A DNA stretch of 64,000 nt from Streptomyces sp. NRRL S-455 (GTDB taxonomy: Bacteria > Actinomycetota > Actinomycetes > Streptomycetales > Streptomycetaceae), in NCBI RefSeq assembly GCF_000717875.1, contig NZ_JOCT01000004.1, positions 62,001 to 126,000 on the forward strand, read 5' to 3'. Position numbers and translations under genes: made by a program. Under the pieces are notes generated by a model. The model saw only the letters and a list, made by a program, of their open reading frames with translations, searched no databases and had not been told where the DNA came from. This document shows positions 7,552 to 17,483 of this stretch, in pieces. Position 1 is the first letter of the stretch, and every line of letters begins with the position of its first letter.

Positions 7552-10500
7552 CTAGCTGCTCGGCTTGGGGCTCGGGCTGCCGCTCGGGGTGGCGCTGGGC
7601 TTGCTCTCCCCACCCCCGGCACCGCCGGTCCGGCTCTCCTCGGCCTGTGCGTCCTCGGCCCGCTGGAGGGCGTCCTCCAGGTCCTTCTGCGCCCGGCCGT
7701 ACGCCTCCCAGTCGTTCTCCTTCAAGGCCTCCTGACCCGCGTCGAACGCCTTCTGGGCGTCCTCCAGGGCCTGTTGGACCGTCGGGTTGTCGGACGTCGG
7801 CGGTGGTGTCGTATCGCCGCTGTCCGGTGGCTCGGGAGTCGCGCCGTCGGCTCCGAAGACCTTGTTGAGGGCCTCGTCGAGCGTGTTCTCGAAGGCCGTC
7901 TGGCCTCCGTAGGTCACCAGGACCTTCCGCAGCAGCGGGTACTTCAGTCCACCGCCGCGTACGTAGACCGGCTCCACGTAGAGCAGTCCTCCGTCGAGCG
8001 GCACCGTCAGCAGGTTGCCGTACTCCACCTCGGAGTCGCCGCCCCTCAGGAGCCTGATGGATTCGGCGATGTCCTCTTGGGAGTTGAACTGGCTCTGGAC
8101 CTGCTTGGGTCCGTTCACCGTGGTGTTCGTCGGCAGTTTCAGAATTCTGATCTTGCCGTAGTCACTCGTGCCCGCCTCGGCGTCGACCGCCATGAACGCG
8201 CTGAGGTTGTCCCGGCCGGTGGGGGTGAAGGTCGTCGTCAGCGAGAACGACTGCGCCTGCTGGTCGGGCATCTTCATGCTCAGGTAGTACGGCGGCACCG
8301 CGCTGCCCGAGCGGTTCGTCGGGTCGTCCGGCACCTGCCACACCTCGCTGCCGCTGAGGAACGTCGTCGCGTCCTTCACGTGGTAGCGCGTGAGCAGCTC
8401 CCGCTGGACCTTGAACAGGTCCTGCGGGTAACGCAGATGGTCCATCAGGTCCTTGGAGATGTCGCTCTTGGGCTCGACCGTGTCCGGGAAGGCCTTCATC
8501 CAGGTCTTCAGGACCGGGTCCTTGGTGTCCCACTGGTAGAGCTTGACCTCGCCGGTGTACGCGTCGACGGTCGCCTTCACCGAGTTGCGGATGTAGTTGA
8601 CCTGGTTCTGCTGGGCCACCACCGCGCGGTTGTCGTTGGTGGCGGTGAGCGAGTCGGCCGTGGTGTCACCGAGCGTCGTACGCGAGGAGTACGGGTAGCC
8701 GTTCGTCGTCGTGTACGCGTCGACGATCCACTGGATCTTGCCGTTCACCACCGCCGGATAGGCGTCGCCGTCGATGGTCAGCCACGGGGCGACCGCCTCG
8801 ACGCGCTCCTTGGGCGTGCGGTTGTACAGGATCCGCGAACCGTCTCCGATGGCACCGGAGTACAGGATCTGCGGCTCACCGAACGCCACCGCGTAGGCGG
8901 CCCGGTTGACCGGGTTGGAGAGGTTGACCCCGCTGTCGCCCTTGTAGCTGGTGGTCTTCTCGCCGTTGTCGTCGGAGTAGTCGATCTCCTTCTGGGGACC
9001 GCCGACGATCGAGTACGTGGTGGTCTTCTCGCCGTAGTAGACGCGCTGCTCGTACGTGCCGAGGTCGCCCTTGGAGGGCAGGTCCGACTCCGTGAAGTTC
9101 GGACGGCCCTGGGCGTCCGCACTGGTGCCTTCGGCGGCGACCACTCCGTACCCGTGGGTGTAACGGAAGTGGTTGTTGATCCAGTTCTTCTTCGGGATGC
9201 CCGCGAGGTTCAGCTCACGCAGGCCGATGACCGTGTCCTGCTCCTTGCCGTTCTTGGCGTACCGGTCGACGTCCAGGTTGTTCGGGAACGCGTAGTAGTT
9301 CCTGATCTGCTGGAGCTGCTGGAACGTCGGCGAGACGATGTTCGGGTCCATGATCCGGATGCTCGCCGTGGAGTCGACGTCGTCCCGCAGCCTGGTCTTG
9401 TCCTCGGTGTTGCCGGTGCCCGAGTAGTCGGTGACCTTGGTGCCGTCGATGCCGTAGGCCTTGCGCGTCGCCTCGAGGTTCTTCTCGACGTACGGCGCCT
9501 CCTTGGCCTGCTCGTTCGGCTGGACCTGGAACTTCTGCACGATCGCCGGGTACAGGCCGCCGATGAGGATCGCGGAGAGCACCATCAGGCCGAAGCCGAT
9601 CACGGGCAGCTGCCAGGTGCGCCGCCAGATGGTGGCGAAGAACAGCAGCGCGCAGATGACGGCGATGCAGAACAGGATCGTCTTGGCCGGCAGATAGGCG
9701 TTGGCGTCGACGTACCGCAGGCCGGTCCAGTTGTCGGTCGCCCTGAAGTCGCTGGACTTGACCGCGAGTCCGTACCGGTCGAGCCAGTACGCGACCGCCT
9801 TCAGGGCCACGAAGACACCGATGAGCACGGACAGGTGCCCGGTGGCCGCCGCCGTGGCGCGGGCGCCCGGGCTGGTGACGCGCAGCCCGCCGTACAGGTA
9901 GTGCGTGAGCGCGGCGGCGATCACGGAGAGGATCGCGGCGGCGAAGCCGAAGCCGAGCAGGAACCGGTACCAGGGCAGGTCGAAGGCGTAGAAGGAGACA
10001 TCCAGCTGGAACTGGGGGTCCTTCTGGCCGAAGGGCACGCCGTTGACCCACATCAGCCAGGTACGCCACTGGCTGGACGCGGAGGCACCGGCGATCAGGC
10101 CCACCAGGGCGGTGATACCGAGCAGCAGCCACTTCTTGTAGGGCGCGATGCCCATCCGGTAGCGGTCGAGGTTCTGCTGCTCCATCGACATGGCGCTCAG
10201 CGGCGGCCGCAGCCGGTGCGCCAGCCAGATGTTGAAGCCGACGGCGAGGGCCATGAGCAGACCGAAGACGAAGAAGAGCCCGATCTTGGTCCACAGGGTG
10301 GTGGTGAAGACCGACGAGTAGTTCACCGACCGGTACCAGAGCCAGTCCGTCCAAAAGCCCGCGAACATGGTGAACGCCATGCCGAGGACGGCCAGGACGC
10401 CCAGCGTCATGAGCAGGGTCCGGACTCGCCGGGACGGGCGGCCCACTCTGATCCGCGGCCCCGTCGGGCCTCCGCCGCGGTCCGGCATCTGGAAAGCCAA
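7552..10500 (-). CDS. UPF0182 family large membrane protein
   Basis: 982-residue protein with about seven predicted membrane helices in the first 320 residues, then a large extracytoplasmic region and an acidic, helical, low-complexity C-terminus (residues 890-980, rich in E, D, A and P). It matches the UPF0182 family found throughout actinobacteria, whose function is not established. The TTG at 10500 ([10 protein letters not shown]) has a GAGG site 8 bases upstream; GTG 10509 and ATG 10488 are alternatives. It stands alone, divergent from the PPA1309-like gene. Confidence 0.85.
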   Translation of the reverse strand: MAFQMPDRGGGPTGPRIRVGRPSRRVRTLLMTLGVLAVLGMAFTMFAGFWTDWLWYRSVNYSSVFTTTLWTKIGLFFVFGLLMALAVGFNIWLAHRLRPPLSAMSMEQQNLDRYRMGIAPYKKWLLLGITALVGLIAGASASSQWRTWLMWVNGVPFGQKDPQFQLDVSFYAFDLPWYRFLLGFGFAAAILSVIAAALTHYLYGGLRVTSPGARATAAATGHLSVLIGVFVALKAVAYWLDRYGLAVKSSDFRATDNWTGLRYVDANAYLPAKTILFCIAVICALLFFATIWRRTWQLPVIGFGLMVLSAILIGGLYPAIVQKFQVQPNEQAKEAPYVEKNLEATRKAYGIDGTKVTDYSGTGNTEDKTRLRDDVDSTASIRIMDPNIVSPTFQQLQQIRNYYAFPNNLDVDRYAKNGKEQDTVIGLRELNLAGIPKKNWINNHFRYTHGYGVVAAEGTSADAQGRPNFTESDLPSKGDLGTYEQRVYYGEKTTTYSIVGGPQKEIDYSDDNGEKTTSYKGDSGVNLSNPVNRAAYAVAFGEPQILYSGAIGDGSRILYNRTPKERVEAVAPWLTIDGDAYPAVVNGKIQWIVDAYTTTNGYPYSSRTTLGDTTADSLTATNDNRAVVAQQNQVNYIRNSVKATVDAYTGEVKLYQWDTKDPVLKTWMKAFPDTVEPKSDISKDLMDHLRYPQDLFKVQRELLTRYHVKDATTFLSGSEVWQVPDDPTNRSGSAVPPYYLSMKMPDQQAQSFSLTTTFTPTGRDNLSAFMAVDAEAGTSDYGKIRILKLPTNTTVNGPKQVQSQFNSQEDIAESIRLLRGGDSEVEYGNLLTVPLDGGLLYVEPVYVRGGGLKYPLLRKVLVTYGGQTAFENTLDEALNKVFGADGATPEPPDSGDTTPPPTSDNPTVQQALEDAQKAFDAGQEALKENDWEAYGRAQKDLEDALQRAEDAQAEESRTGGAGGGESKPSATPSGSPSPKPSS

Positions 10501-10651
10501 GGTGCGCACCTCGAAGTTCGCTGTTGATTCGTCAGGCCCGCGTCTTCACGGACCGTACGTGGCCCCCGTGATCGTGGGCCCCCACCTATGCAACTTACTC
10601 ACCGTTTACTCGGTTCCCGATTCCGGCCAGGAACGAGGCAGGATTGTGACC

Positions 10652-11194
10652 ATGTCCAACACTCCCATGGCTGCGAACCCGCTCACCCGGGCCGTCCTCG
10701 AGATCGACGAGTACGTCTCCGGCCTCGGCTGGGACCAGCCGGCCCGCCTCTTCGCCCTCGTCGACACCGCACGGCTCCGGACCGAACAGCCCTCGCTCGC
10801 GGACCGGCTCGGTCTGGACGACGAGTCGGAGCAATCCGGCCTCACCCCGATCGAGCAGGACGAGATTCCAACGGGCAAGCCGCTCGACGAGTTCCTGGCC
10901 ACCATCGCCTGGCCCGACGCGGTGGTCGGCTGCGCCCTCACCGTGGAGCGCCTGATGCTGCCACCGTCCGCGGAGGCTCAGGTTCCGAAGAACCTGGACG
11001 AGGCCGCGCTGACGAAGTGGGTGGCGGAGCACCCGGAGCGCCAGGAGGTCCGCATGACGGTCGCGGTCCTGCGCGACGGCACCCGCGACTCGGCCTTGCG
11101 TCTGCGCGAGAAGGACTCCCCCACGGAGGTCCTCACCGGCTCCGGCCTGGTGCCGGGCCTGGCGGAGGCGTTGTCGGCGACGTTCGCGGAGTAG
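10652..11194 (+). CDS. PPA1309-like family protein, unknown function
   Basis: 180-residue cytoplasmic protein recognised as the conserved actinobacterial PPA1309-type family; no enzymatic motif is visible. An open frame extends upstream to 10367 but overlaps the UPF0182 gene and its promoter region; ATG 10652 has AGGA 9 bases upstream and begins the conserved part (ANPLTRAVLEIDEYV). The gene is divergent from UPF0182 and convergent with the Lon-like protease, with a shared terminator between. Confidence 0.8.
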   Translation: MSNTPMAANPLTRAVLEIDEYVSGLGWDQPARLFALVDTARLRTEQPSLADRLGLDDESEQSGLTPIEQDEIPTGKPLDEFLATIAWPDAVVGCALTVERLMLPPSAEAQVPKNLDEAALTKWVAEHPERQEVRMTVAVLRDGTRDSALRLREKDSPTEVLTGSGLVPGLAEALSATFAE

Positions 11195-11212
11195 CCGGGC
11201 GGCTGTGCGGCC

Positions 11213-11237
11213 CGGACCGGTCCCGCCGACCGGTCCG
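11213..11237. terminator. Bidirectional hairpin between convergent genes
   Basis: Stem CGGACCGGT / ACCGGTCCG (9 bp, loop of 7) between the PPA1309-like gene and the Lon-like protease gene. Confidence 0.65.
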
Positions 11238-11242
11238 TCGGC

Positions 11243-12334
11243 CTACTTGCCGCACTTCGGCAGATCCGCCGTGTCGCCGCTGCGGAGGTCCTTGAGGGCG
11301 CCCAGGGCGTCATCGATGGTGTCCACCTTGATCAGGGTGAGACCCTCGGGGGTGCCCTTGACGGCGGCCGCGCAGTTGTCGGCGGGCGTCAGGAAGTACC
11401 GCGCGCCCTTGGCCCGCGCACCCACGGTCTTCATCTCGATGCCACCGATCGGACCGACCTTGCCCTTGTCGTCGATCGTCCCGGTGCCGGCCACGAACTT
11501 GCCGCCGGTCAGACTGCCCGGGGTGAGCTTGTCGTAGATGCCCAGCGCGAACATCAGACCCGCGCTGGGCCCGCCGACGTCGGCCAGCTTGATGTCGATG
11601 GTGAACGGGAACGTGTGGTCGGTCCCGGCGGAGATCCCCACTATGGCGCGCTTCTCGCCGGTGTCGTCGGACGTCGTCGTGGTGATGGTGACGTCCTGCG
11701 TCTTCGTCGGTGTCCGCTTCTCCCGCTCCGCCGCGACCTGCTCCTTGGCGGGCACGATCGTGAAGCGGACCTGCTGGCCCGGCTTGTGCTTCGTGACGAG
11801 CTTCGCGACGTCGGTCGGCTCCTTCACCGCCGTACCGTCGACGGCCTTGATCACGTCTCCGGCATGCAGTTTTCCCTCGGCCGGAGAGCTCTTGACGACC
11901 GTCGAGACGATCACCCAGGACTTGACCGGAACGTCGAGTTCCTTGAGCGCGGCGACCTTGGCGCTCTCCTGGGACTGGCTGAACTCCTCGGCGTTCTCCT
12001 GGGTGGACTGCTCCTCGGTCTTGCCGTCCGGGTAGAGCGTCTCGTGCGGCACGACCTTGTTGTCGTGGGCCAGCCAGCCGTAGACGGCCTCGACCAGGTT
12101 CATCCGGTAGTCGGCGCTGGTCACCCGGACCGTCGTCATGTTCAGATGGCCACTGGTCGCATACGTCTTGCGCCCCGCGATCTGCAGCACCGGTTCACCG
12201 TCGTGGTCGCCGAGCGTGTTCACCGTCGGTCCCGGGGACATCTCCGAATACGGCACGGGGATGAATACTCCCGCGCACAGAAGCGCGATCAGCATCAGGG
12301 TGGAGGCGAGCATCGTCGCGGTGCGGCGTGGCAT
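11243..12334 (-). CDS. Membrane-anchored PDZ-Lon (S16) serine protease, YlbL type
   Basis: 363-residue protein with one N-terminal membrane helix (residues 8-26), a PDZ-like region (about 135-195) and a C-terminal Lon proteolytic domain. The catalytic Ser-Lys dyad is S257 in GGPSAG and K302 in GGIEMKTVGA; the spacing of 45 is as in Lon. There is no AAA+ ATPase, so it is expected to act outside the membrane without ATP. This architecture is the YlbL family of Gram-positive bacteria. Its substrate here is unknown. ATG start, with the helix beginning directly after an RR pair. Confidence 0.9.
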   Translation of the reverse strand: MPRRTATMLASTLMLIALLCAGVFIPVPYSEMSPGPTVNTLGDHDGEPVLQIAGRKTYATSGHLNMTTVRVTSADYRMNLVEAVYGWLAHDNKVVPHETLYPDGKTEEQSTQENAEEFSQSQESAKVAALKELDVPVKSWVIVSTVVKSSPAEGKLHAGDVIKAVDGTAVKEPTDVAKLVTKHKPGQQVRFTIVPAKEQVAAEREKRTPTKTQDVTITTTTSDDTGEKRAIVGISAGTDHTFPFTIDIKLADVGGPSAGLMFALGIYDKLTPGSLTGGKFVAGTGTIDDKGKVGPIGGIEMKTVGARAKGARYFLTPADNCAAAVKGTPEGLTLIKVDTIDDALGALKDLRSGDTADLPKCGK

Positions 12335-12436
12335 GACTCGACAGTACGTGACGGGTCTGTCAGCGCACCGTCAGGGCCGCCCGTCCGGGGCGGCCCTGTG
12401 GTCTCAAACGCTTGTGACCTGCTGTTTCCCTGGCCG

Positions 12437-12601
12437 TCAGCTCCCCTGCCGGGGCTTTTCCATGGCCTCGCGGAAACGGGCGTAGCCGATGAGCTCCGGG
12501 CCGTCTCCCCGAGTCTTGCGGGTCCGGTTGGCCCAACTGCCCCAGAGCCCCGCGCCGATCGCAGCCGCAAGCGGAATCAGCAACCAGGCGAGCGCCGCCA
12601 T
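12437..12601 (-). CDS. Small membrane protein, 54 residues
   Basis: Begins MAALAWLLIPLAAAIGAGLW (one membrane helix, residues 4-23), followed by a basic stretch (NRTRKTR) and ends in a short cytoplasmic tail with YARFREAMEK. The start has a good GGAGG site 6 bases upstream. The domain pattern, strong ribosome site and absence of overlap with other genes argue that it is real despite its size. Function unknown. Confidence 0.7.
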   Translation of the reverse strand: MAALAWLLIPLAAAIGAGLWGSWANRTRKTRGDGPELIGYARFREAMEKPRQGS

Positions 12602-12716
12602 GCCGACCTCCTACCCCATCGAGCATCCGCAACTGACTGATCAGCAGATTAACCATCCGCAGTGACAACGCTCACGCCAGGGGTGCGGTTACGCAACTGG
12701 AGGCAGGCGCCCCGTT

Positions 12717-13178
12717 CTAGCAGGCCCCGACCCATTCCTCGGTGCCGTCGGAGAACCTCTGGTGCTTCCAGATGGGCACTTCGTGCTTGAGGTCGTCGAT
12801 CAGCTTCCGGCAGGCCTCGAAGGCCTCTCCGCGATGCGGGCACGAGACGGCGACGACCACGGCGAGGTCGCCGACCCGGAGGTCCCCCACCCGGTGCACG
12901 GCCGCCAGCGCCCGCACCGGGAAGTCGGCGACGACCTTCTCGGCGATCCGCCTCATCTCGGCCTCGGCACTGGGGTGGCAGGAGTATCCCAGCTCCGCCA
13001 CGTCGGCGCCGCCGTCGTGGTTGCGCACCGTCCCCACGAAGAGCGCGGTGCCGCCGGCCGCGTCGTCGCCGACGGCCCGGAACACCTCGTCCACGGTAAG
13101 GGCCGTGTCCCGAATCCCGATCAGCTTGATGGGGTCCTGCGCGGCCTGCTCACCGGGGTGATCGTTCCTGGATGCCAT
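12717..13178 (-). CDS. moaE: Molybdopterin synthase catalytic subunit
   Basis: 153-residue large subunit of molybdopterin synthase, which transfers sulfur from the MoaD thiocarboxylate to precursor Z in molybdenum cofactor synthesis. Typical segments are FVGTVRNHDGG, the AVHRVGDLRVGD core, SCPHRGEAFEAC and the C-terminal KHEVPIWKHQ with conserved lysines. ATG 13178 is used, although the GGAGG before it is only one base away; GTG 13196 is an alternative. No moaD lies beside it, but moeZ, which would activate the sulfur carrier, is at 45-46 kb. Confidence 0.88.
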   Translation of the reverse strand: MASRNDHPGEQAAQDPIKLIGIRDTALTVDEVFRAVGDDAAGGTALFVGTVRNHDGGADVAELGYSCHPSAEAEMRRIAEKVVADFPVRALAAVHRVGDLRVGDLAVVVAVSCPHRGEAFEACRKLIDDLKHEVPIWKHQRFSDGTEEWVGAC

Positions 13179-13272
13179 GCCTCCATCGTGCCGCACGGGA
13201 CCGACAGCGCGGAACAGAGCTGTCGACCGGCACACGTGCGGGCCGGTCGGAGTGCCTGCAGGGGTGTCTCTC

Positions 13273-14394
13273 TCAGATCCGCCGCCGGGCCTTCCGTGCC
13301 CGCCGTACGACCGCCGCCGCGCCCAGCAGTGCCACCGTCGCCCCCGCGGCGCCCGCGGCGGTCGCGTCCTTGCGGCCCAGTCGCCGTCCGGCCACCGTGT
13401 GCCGGCCGGAGACCTCCTCCAGGAGCTCCGCCAGCACCTCCTCGTTGGTGTAACGAGGGCGCCACCCGACGTCGTGCAGCCGGCTGCCGCTCACCACCCA
13501 GGGATACATCGTGTAGGCCAGGTCGCCCGCGGGAGAGGGGGTGAGCCCGATGCGGTGCAGACGTGCCGCCGCGCCGAGCGCGACCGCCGACGGCAGTTCC
13601 ATCCGGCGGATTCCGCTGAGCTCCTCGACCTCCTCCTGCTCCAGCCATCCCTCGCAGCCCACGGCGAGTTCCCCGTCGACCTTCCCCAGGACGGCGTATT
13701 CCAGCGCACTGCACAGGTCCTCGACGTGACAGAACTGCCACGCCGGCCGCGACCCGGCGACGACCAGCAGTCGAGGGGACTCGAAGTACCTGGTCAGCGC
13801 GGTGTCGGTGCCTCCGACCAGGACGGCCGGCCGCACCACGGTGACGTTGAGCCCCGGGTGCGCCCGTGGCGCCCGCCGCGCCAGCCGCTCGATCTCCAGC
13901 AGGTCGCCGACGCCCGTCGCCTCCGCCGTGGCCCGCAGTTCCGCGTCCTCGGACAGCGGCAGCTCGTTGTCCGGCAGGGCCCCGTAGACCATCGTCGAGG
14001 TGCACAGCACGACCCGGTGCACTCCGGCCGCCGCGGCGGCGGTCAGGACGGTCTGCGTCCCCCGTACGTTGTAGGCCGTTCGGGCGGCCGCGTCGGTCTC
14101 CAGGTCGAGATCCAGCGCCAGGTGCACCACCACGTCGGCGCCGCGCAGCTTGTCCGCGATGGCCGGATCCCGTACGTCCAGGATGTGCCACTGCGCCGCC
14201 GCGCACTCGCCGCGCCTCTCGTCGATGGCCACGACCTGCTTGACCTCGTCGGACGCGGCGAGCTGCTCGGTGAGCAGCGCTCCGACGCCGTACGCGGCGC
14301 CGGTCACCGCGACGACGGGTCCGCGCGGCGCGGCACTCGCGGAACTGGTTGACTGGTTTCGCGCTGCGCGAACCTGCGGATCTGGGGAACTCAC
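13273..14394 (-). CDS. NAD-dependent epimerase/dehydratase (extended SDR) with C-terminal membrane tail
   Basis: 373-residue Rossmann-fold protein. The nucleotide-binding glycine motif is VTGAAYGVGAL (about residue 30), with DVRD and the active-site region STMVYG further on. The usual YxxxK lysine is not obvious (YGALPDNE), so catalysis may be altered. An alanine/glycine-rich hydrophobic segment followed by RRARKARRR closes the protein, suggesting a tail anchor. The GTG at 14394 has GGAGA 5 bases upstream; open frame further upstream is not conserved in character. The substrate is unknown. Confidence 0.78.
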   Translation of the reverse strand: MSSPDPQVRAARNQSTSSASAAPRGPVVAVTGAAYGVGALLTEQLAASDEVKQVVAIDERRGECAAAQWHILDVRDPAIADKLRGADVVVHLALDLDLETDAAARTAYNVRGTQTVLTAAAAAGVHRVVLCTSTMVYGALPDNELPLSEDAELRATAEATGVGDLLEIERLARRAPRAHPGLNVTVVRPAVLVGGTDTALTRYFESPRLLVVAGSRPAWQFCHVEDLCSALEYAVLGKVDGELAVGCEGWLEQEEVEELSGIRRMELPSAVALGAAARLHRIGLTPSPAGDLAYTMYPWVVSGSRLHDVGWRPRYTNEEVLAELLEEVSGRHTVAGRRLGRKDATAAGAAGATVALLGAAAVVRRARKARRRI

Positions 14395-14586
14395 CGGGCG
14401 TCTCCAGCGGTTGTCTTCAGTACGAGCACGTGCGACGCGTGCGTACCAGGTGGCATCCATCCTGCCGCAGGCTGTCAGTCGGCGAAGCACCGAGGCCCGA
14501 TCCGCCCCGGGTGTCTACGCTGGGTGGTGTTGTCGGGCAGCCGTGCCGCCGGAAAGAACCGGCGGCCCTACCAGCCGAGGAATCCC

Positions 14587-16038
14587 GTGAGTGACACCCC
14601 ATTCGGATTCGGCCTTCCGCCGGAGGAGCCGGACGACGGCGACGAGGGCAAGAAGAAGGACCAGCAGAGCGGTGGTGGTCAGGGACCGGCCAATCCGTTC
14701 GGTTTCGGCGGCCTGCCCGGAGCCGGAGGCTTTGGCGGTGGCCCCGGCGGCCCCGGTGCGGACAATCCGTTCGCAGCCATGTTCGGGTCGCTGAACCCCT
14801 CCGACCTGGGTGCCGCGTTCCAGCAGCTGGGCCAGATGCTCTCCTACGAGGGCGGCCCGGTGAACTGGGACATGGCCAAGCAGATCGCCCGCCAGACTGT
14901 CTCCCAGGGCAGCCCTGACGGCACCAAGGACACGAGCGTCGGCCCCGCCGAGCGCAAGTCCGTCGAGGAGGCCGTCCGCCTGGCCGACCTCTGGCTCGAC
15001 GACGCCACGTCGCTGCCGTCCGGCGCCGCCTCCGCGGTGGCCTGGAGCCGCGCGGAATGGGTCGAGGCGACCCTGCCCGCCTGGAAGGAGCTCGTCGATC
15101 CGGTCGCCGAGCGCGTCGGCACCGCCATGGGCGACGTCCTGCCGGAGGAGATGCAGGCCATGGCCGGCCCGCTGATCGGCATGATGCGCTCCATGGGCGG
15201 CGCCATGTTCGGCACGCAGATCGGGCAGGCCGTCGGCGTGCTCGCCGGTGAGGTCGTCGGCTCGTCCGACATCGGCCTGCCGCTCGGCCCGGCAGGCAAG
15301 GCCGCGCTGCTGCCGGTCAACGTCGAGACGTTCGGCAAGGACCTGAGCGTCCCGCAGGAGGAGGTGCGGCTGTACCTCGCCCTGCGCGAGGCCGCCCATC
15401 AGCGCCTCTTCGCGCACGTGCCGTGGCTGCGCTCGCACCTGTTCGGCGCGGTCGACGGCTACGCGCGCGGCATCAAGGTCGACACCGCCAAGCTGGAGGA
15501 CGTGGTCGGCCAGTTCGACCCGCAGAATCCGGAGCAGTTGCAGGAGGCGCTCCAGCAGGGCATGTTCCAGCCGGAGGACACGCCCGAGCAGAAGGCCGCC
15601 CTGGCCCGTCTGGAGACGGCTCTGGCGCTCGTCGAGGGCTGGGTGGACGCGGTGGTCCACGCCGCCGCGAAACCCCGTCTGTCGTCCGCCGACGCCCTTC
15701 GCGAGACGCTGCGCCGCCGCCGCGCCTCGGGCGGCCCGGCCGAGCAGACGTTCGCCACGCTGATCGGTCTGGAACTGCGCCCGCGGCGCCTGCGTGACGC
15801 ATCCCGCCTGTGGGCCTCGCTCACGGACGCGCGCGGTGTCGACGGCCGGGACGCCCTGTGGCACCACCCGGACATGCTGCCGACGGCCACCGACCTGGAC
15901 GACCCGGACGGCTTCGTGCACCGCGAGCAGATCGACTTCTCCGAGCTCGACAAGATGCTCGGCGAGGCGGCGGACAAGCCCGACCCCAAGAAGAAGGACG
16001 AGGGCGAGGACAAGAACAAGGGCGACGACGCCGGGTGA
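14587..16038 (+). CDS. DUF2342 zinc-dependent metalloprotease-like protein
   Basis: 483-residue protein with a glycine/proline-rich N-terminus (residues 1-60) and a conserved body of the actinobacterial DUF2342 family, often labelled zinc-dependent metalloprotease. The likely metal region is REAAHQRLFAHVPW (E268, H271, H277), which is not a classical HEXXH. The C-terminus is very acidic and lysine-rich. GTG 14587 follows GAGG by 6 bases. Its stop overlaps the next start by 4 bases (GTGA), so it is translationally coupled to the NUDIX hydrolase. The protease activity is a family-name inference. Confidence 0.8.
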   Translation: MSDTPFGFGLPPEEPDDGDEGKKKDQQSGGGQGPANPFGFGGLPGAGGFGGGPGGPGADNPFAAMFGSLNPSDLGAAFQQLGQMLSYEGGPVNWDMAKQIARQTVSQGSPDGTKDTSVGPAERKSVEEAVRLADLWLDDATSLPSGAASAVAWSRAEWVEATLPAWKELVDPVAERVGTAMGDVLPEEMQAMAGPLIGMMRSMGGAMFGTQIGQAVGVLAGEVVGSSDIGLPLGPAGKAALLPVNVETFGKDLSVPQEEVRLYLALREAAHQRLFAHVPWLRSHLFGAVDGYARGIKVDTAKLEDVVGQFDPQNPEQLQEALQQGMFQPEDTPEQKAALARLETALALVEGWVDAVVHAAAKPRLSSADALRETLRRRRASGGPAEQTFATLIGLELRPRRLRDASRLWASLTDARGVDGRDALWHHPDMLPTATDLDDPDGFVHREQIDFSELDKMLGEAADKPDPKKKDEGEDKNKGDDAG

Positions 16039-16562
16039 GCCTGTACGACGACGCGGTCCTCGTGCTGAAGGGGTACGAGGACCAGACGGATCTGCGCCAG
16101 GCCTACCTGGACCACCTGGCGGAGCACCCGGACGGCCTGTGGAAGGCCTGCCGGGCGGGCCACATCACGGCGAGCGCCCTGGTCATCGACCCGGAGGACG
16201 GCCGGGTGCTGCTCACCCTGCACAGGAAGCTGCAGAAGTGGTTGCAGATGGGCGGCCACTGCGAGCCGGGTGACCGCTCGCTCGCGGCCGCGGCCCTGCG
16301 TGAGGCGACGGAGGAGTCCGGCGTCTCGGGGCTCTCCCTGCTGCCGGGCGGCCCGGTGCGCCTGGACCGCCATCCGATCCCGGCTCCCTGCCACTGGCAC
16401 TTCGACGTCCAGTACGCGGCCCTGGCGCCCCCGGACGCCGCGCACACGGTCAGCGACGAGTCCCTCGACGTGCGCTGGTTCGGGTACGACGAGGTTCCGG
16501 AGGTGGCGGACGAGTCGGTCGTACGACTGCTGGGGGCGACGCGGGCGAGGCTCGCGGCCTGA
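16035..16562 (+). CDS. NUDIX hydrolase
   Basis: 175-residue hydrolase of nucleoside diphosphate-linked substrates. The NUDIX box is complete: GGHCEPGDRSLAAAALREATEESG with G, REATEE and G in the expected places (about residues 74-97). The start codon GTG overlaps the stop of the upstream metalloprotease-like gene (GTGA), indicating coupled translation. The substrate cannot be predicted. Confidence 0.88.
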   Translation: MSLYDDAVLVLKGYEDQTDLRQAYLDHLAEHPDGLWKACRAGHITASALVIDPEDGRVLLTLHRKLQKWLQMGGHCEPGDRSLAAAALREATEESGVSGLSLLPGGPVRLDRHPIPAPCHWHFDVQYAALAPPDAAHTVSDESLDVRWFGYDEVPEVADESVVRLLGATRARLAA

Positions 16563-16569
16563 GCATGAG

Positions 16570-16601
16570 TAAGGGGCGACCGTGAAGCCGGTCGCCCCTT
16601 A
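16570..16601 (+). terminator. Hairpin terminator after the NUDIX gene
   Basis: 12-bp perfect stem TAAGGGGCGACC / GGTCGCCCCTTA with an 8-base loop, 8 bases after the stop. Confidence 0.75.
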
Positions 16602-16617
16602 CATATGTCCTGGTGCT

Positions 16618-16685
16618 CGGCCGCGCCCCGAAAGGGGCGCGGGGAACTGCGCGACCAGCCACCTACGGCCCGCAGCCCCCAGGAG
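16618..16685. repeat. Streptomyces intergenic hairpin repeat
   Basis: CCGCGCCCC-GAAA-GGGGCGCGG (16621-16642) followed by GAACTGCGCGACCAGCCAC. Elements with this GAAA-capped stem and GAACTGCGCGACCAGCC tail are scattered through Streptomyces intergenic regions. Here it lies between convergent genes and may also terminate the AIM24 operon on the minus strand. A related stem is at 56433-56448. Confidence 0.55.
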
Positions 16686-16710
16686 CCCGTCGGCCGAACC
16701 CGCGGAGCGA

Positions 16711-17466
16711 TCAGCTCCAGACGTTGCCCTGGTTCTGCCCGCGTGCCCCCTGCTGGCCCATGCCGTACTGGGCGGAGAGGCCCGAGCCGATCCGGGCGTT
16801 CTGCGGCGGGAGCAGCTCGCTGGGCTGGACCAGCGCGAAGCCGGTGCCCATGAAGCTCAGCTCCCAGCCCTCGCCGGTGCTGCCGCGCCGACGCCACACC
16901 CCGGAGGAGTGCGTCTGGGCCTGCATCTGCACGCGCAGGCCCGTCGACCAGGCGACGATCGCGTCGGCGTCGCAGTTGACGTACCGGTCGGGCGTCACGT
17001 GCAACAGCAGCGGCATGCCCGAGGTCATCAGGGCGACCTTGCCCCGGCCGGTGATGTTGAGCTGGTACTTCCCGGAGCCGGAGATGCCGTAGAGGCTGTC
17101 GACCGCGATGACCTCGTGGTGCAGCGAGGAGTCCATCGCCAGCACGTAGCTGCTGTCGACGGTGAGGCCGTCCTGGTCCACGTCCATGACGTGGACGTGC
17201 TGCTTGAGGTTGGCGAGATAGACCGTGCCCTGCCCGTGGCAGCGCATGAGGTCGAGTCCCTCACCGGTGTGCGCACGCGCGCGTGCCTGGTCGCGGCCCT
17301 GGTACTCGGCGTCGAACTCGACGAGGCCCTGGTAGGCGACCATGGTGCCCTTGCGGGCCAGGATGTCGTCGTGGCCCTCCAGGGCGACGCGCAGCATCTG
17401 CTTGTTCTGCAGGCTCCAGCGTTCCTGGGTCTGCTGCTCGTTGTAGGCGAAAATCGGGCTCTGCAT
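16711..17466 (-). CDS. AIM24 family protein (third gene of operon)
   Basis: 251-residue protein consisting of one AIM24-type beta domain, recognisable from repeated short strands with G-rich turns (for example VYLANLKQHVHVMDVDQDGLTVDSS in pieces, and GISGSGKYQLNITGRGKVAL). No membrane helix or catalytic motif. The C-terminus is glutamine- and glycine-rich. AIM24 proteins act in mitochondrial membrane organisation in yeast; the bacterial role is not known. It lies 17 bases after the second AIM24 gene and has a GGGGAG ribosome site. Confidence 0.82.
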   Translation of the reverse strand: MQSPIFAYNEQQTQERWSLQNKQMLRVALEGHDDILARKGTMVAYQGLVEFDAEYQGRDQARARAHTGEGLDLMRCHGQGTVYLANLKQHVHVMDVDQDGLTVDSSYVLAMDSSLHHEVIAVDSLYGISGSGKYQLNITGRGKVALMTSGMPLLLHVTPDRYVNCDADAIVAWSTGLRVQMQAQTHSSGVWRRRGSTGEGWELSFMGTGFALVQPSELLPPQNARIGSGLSAQYGMGQQGARGQNQGNVWS

Positions 17467-17483
17467 GACGTTCTGGCTCCCCC

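Noticed and set aside
7498..10527. 1009-codon plus-strand open frame opposite the UPF0182 gene
   Set aside because: Mirror frame of the conserved minus-strand protein; composition lacks any domain.
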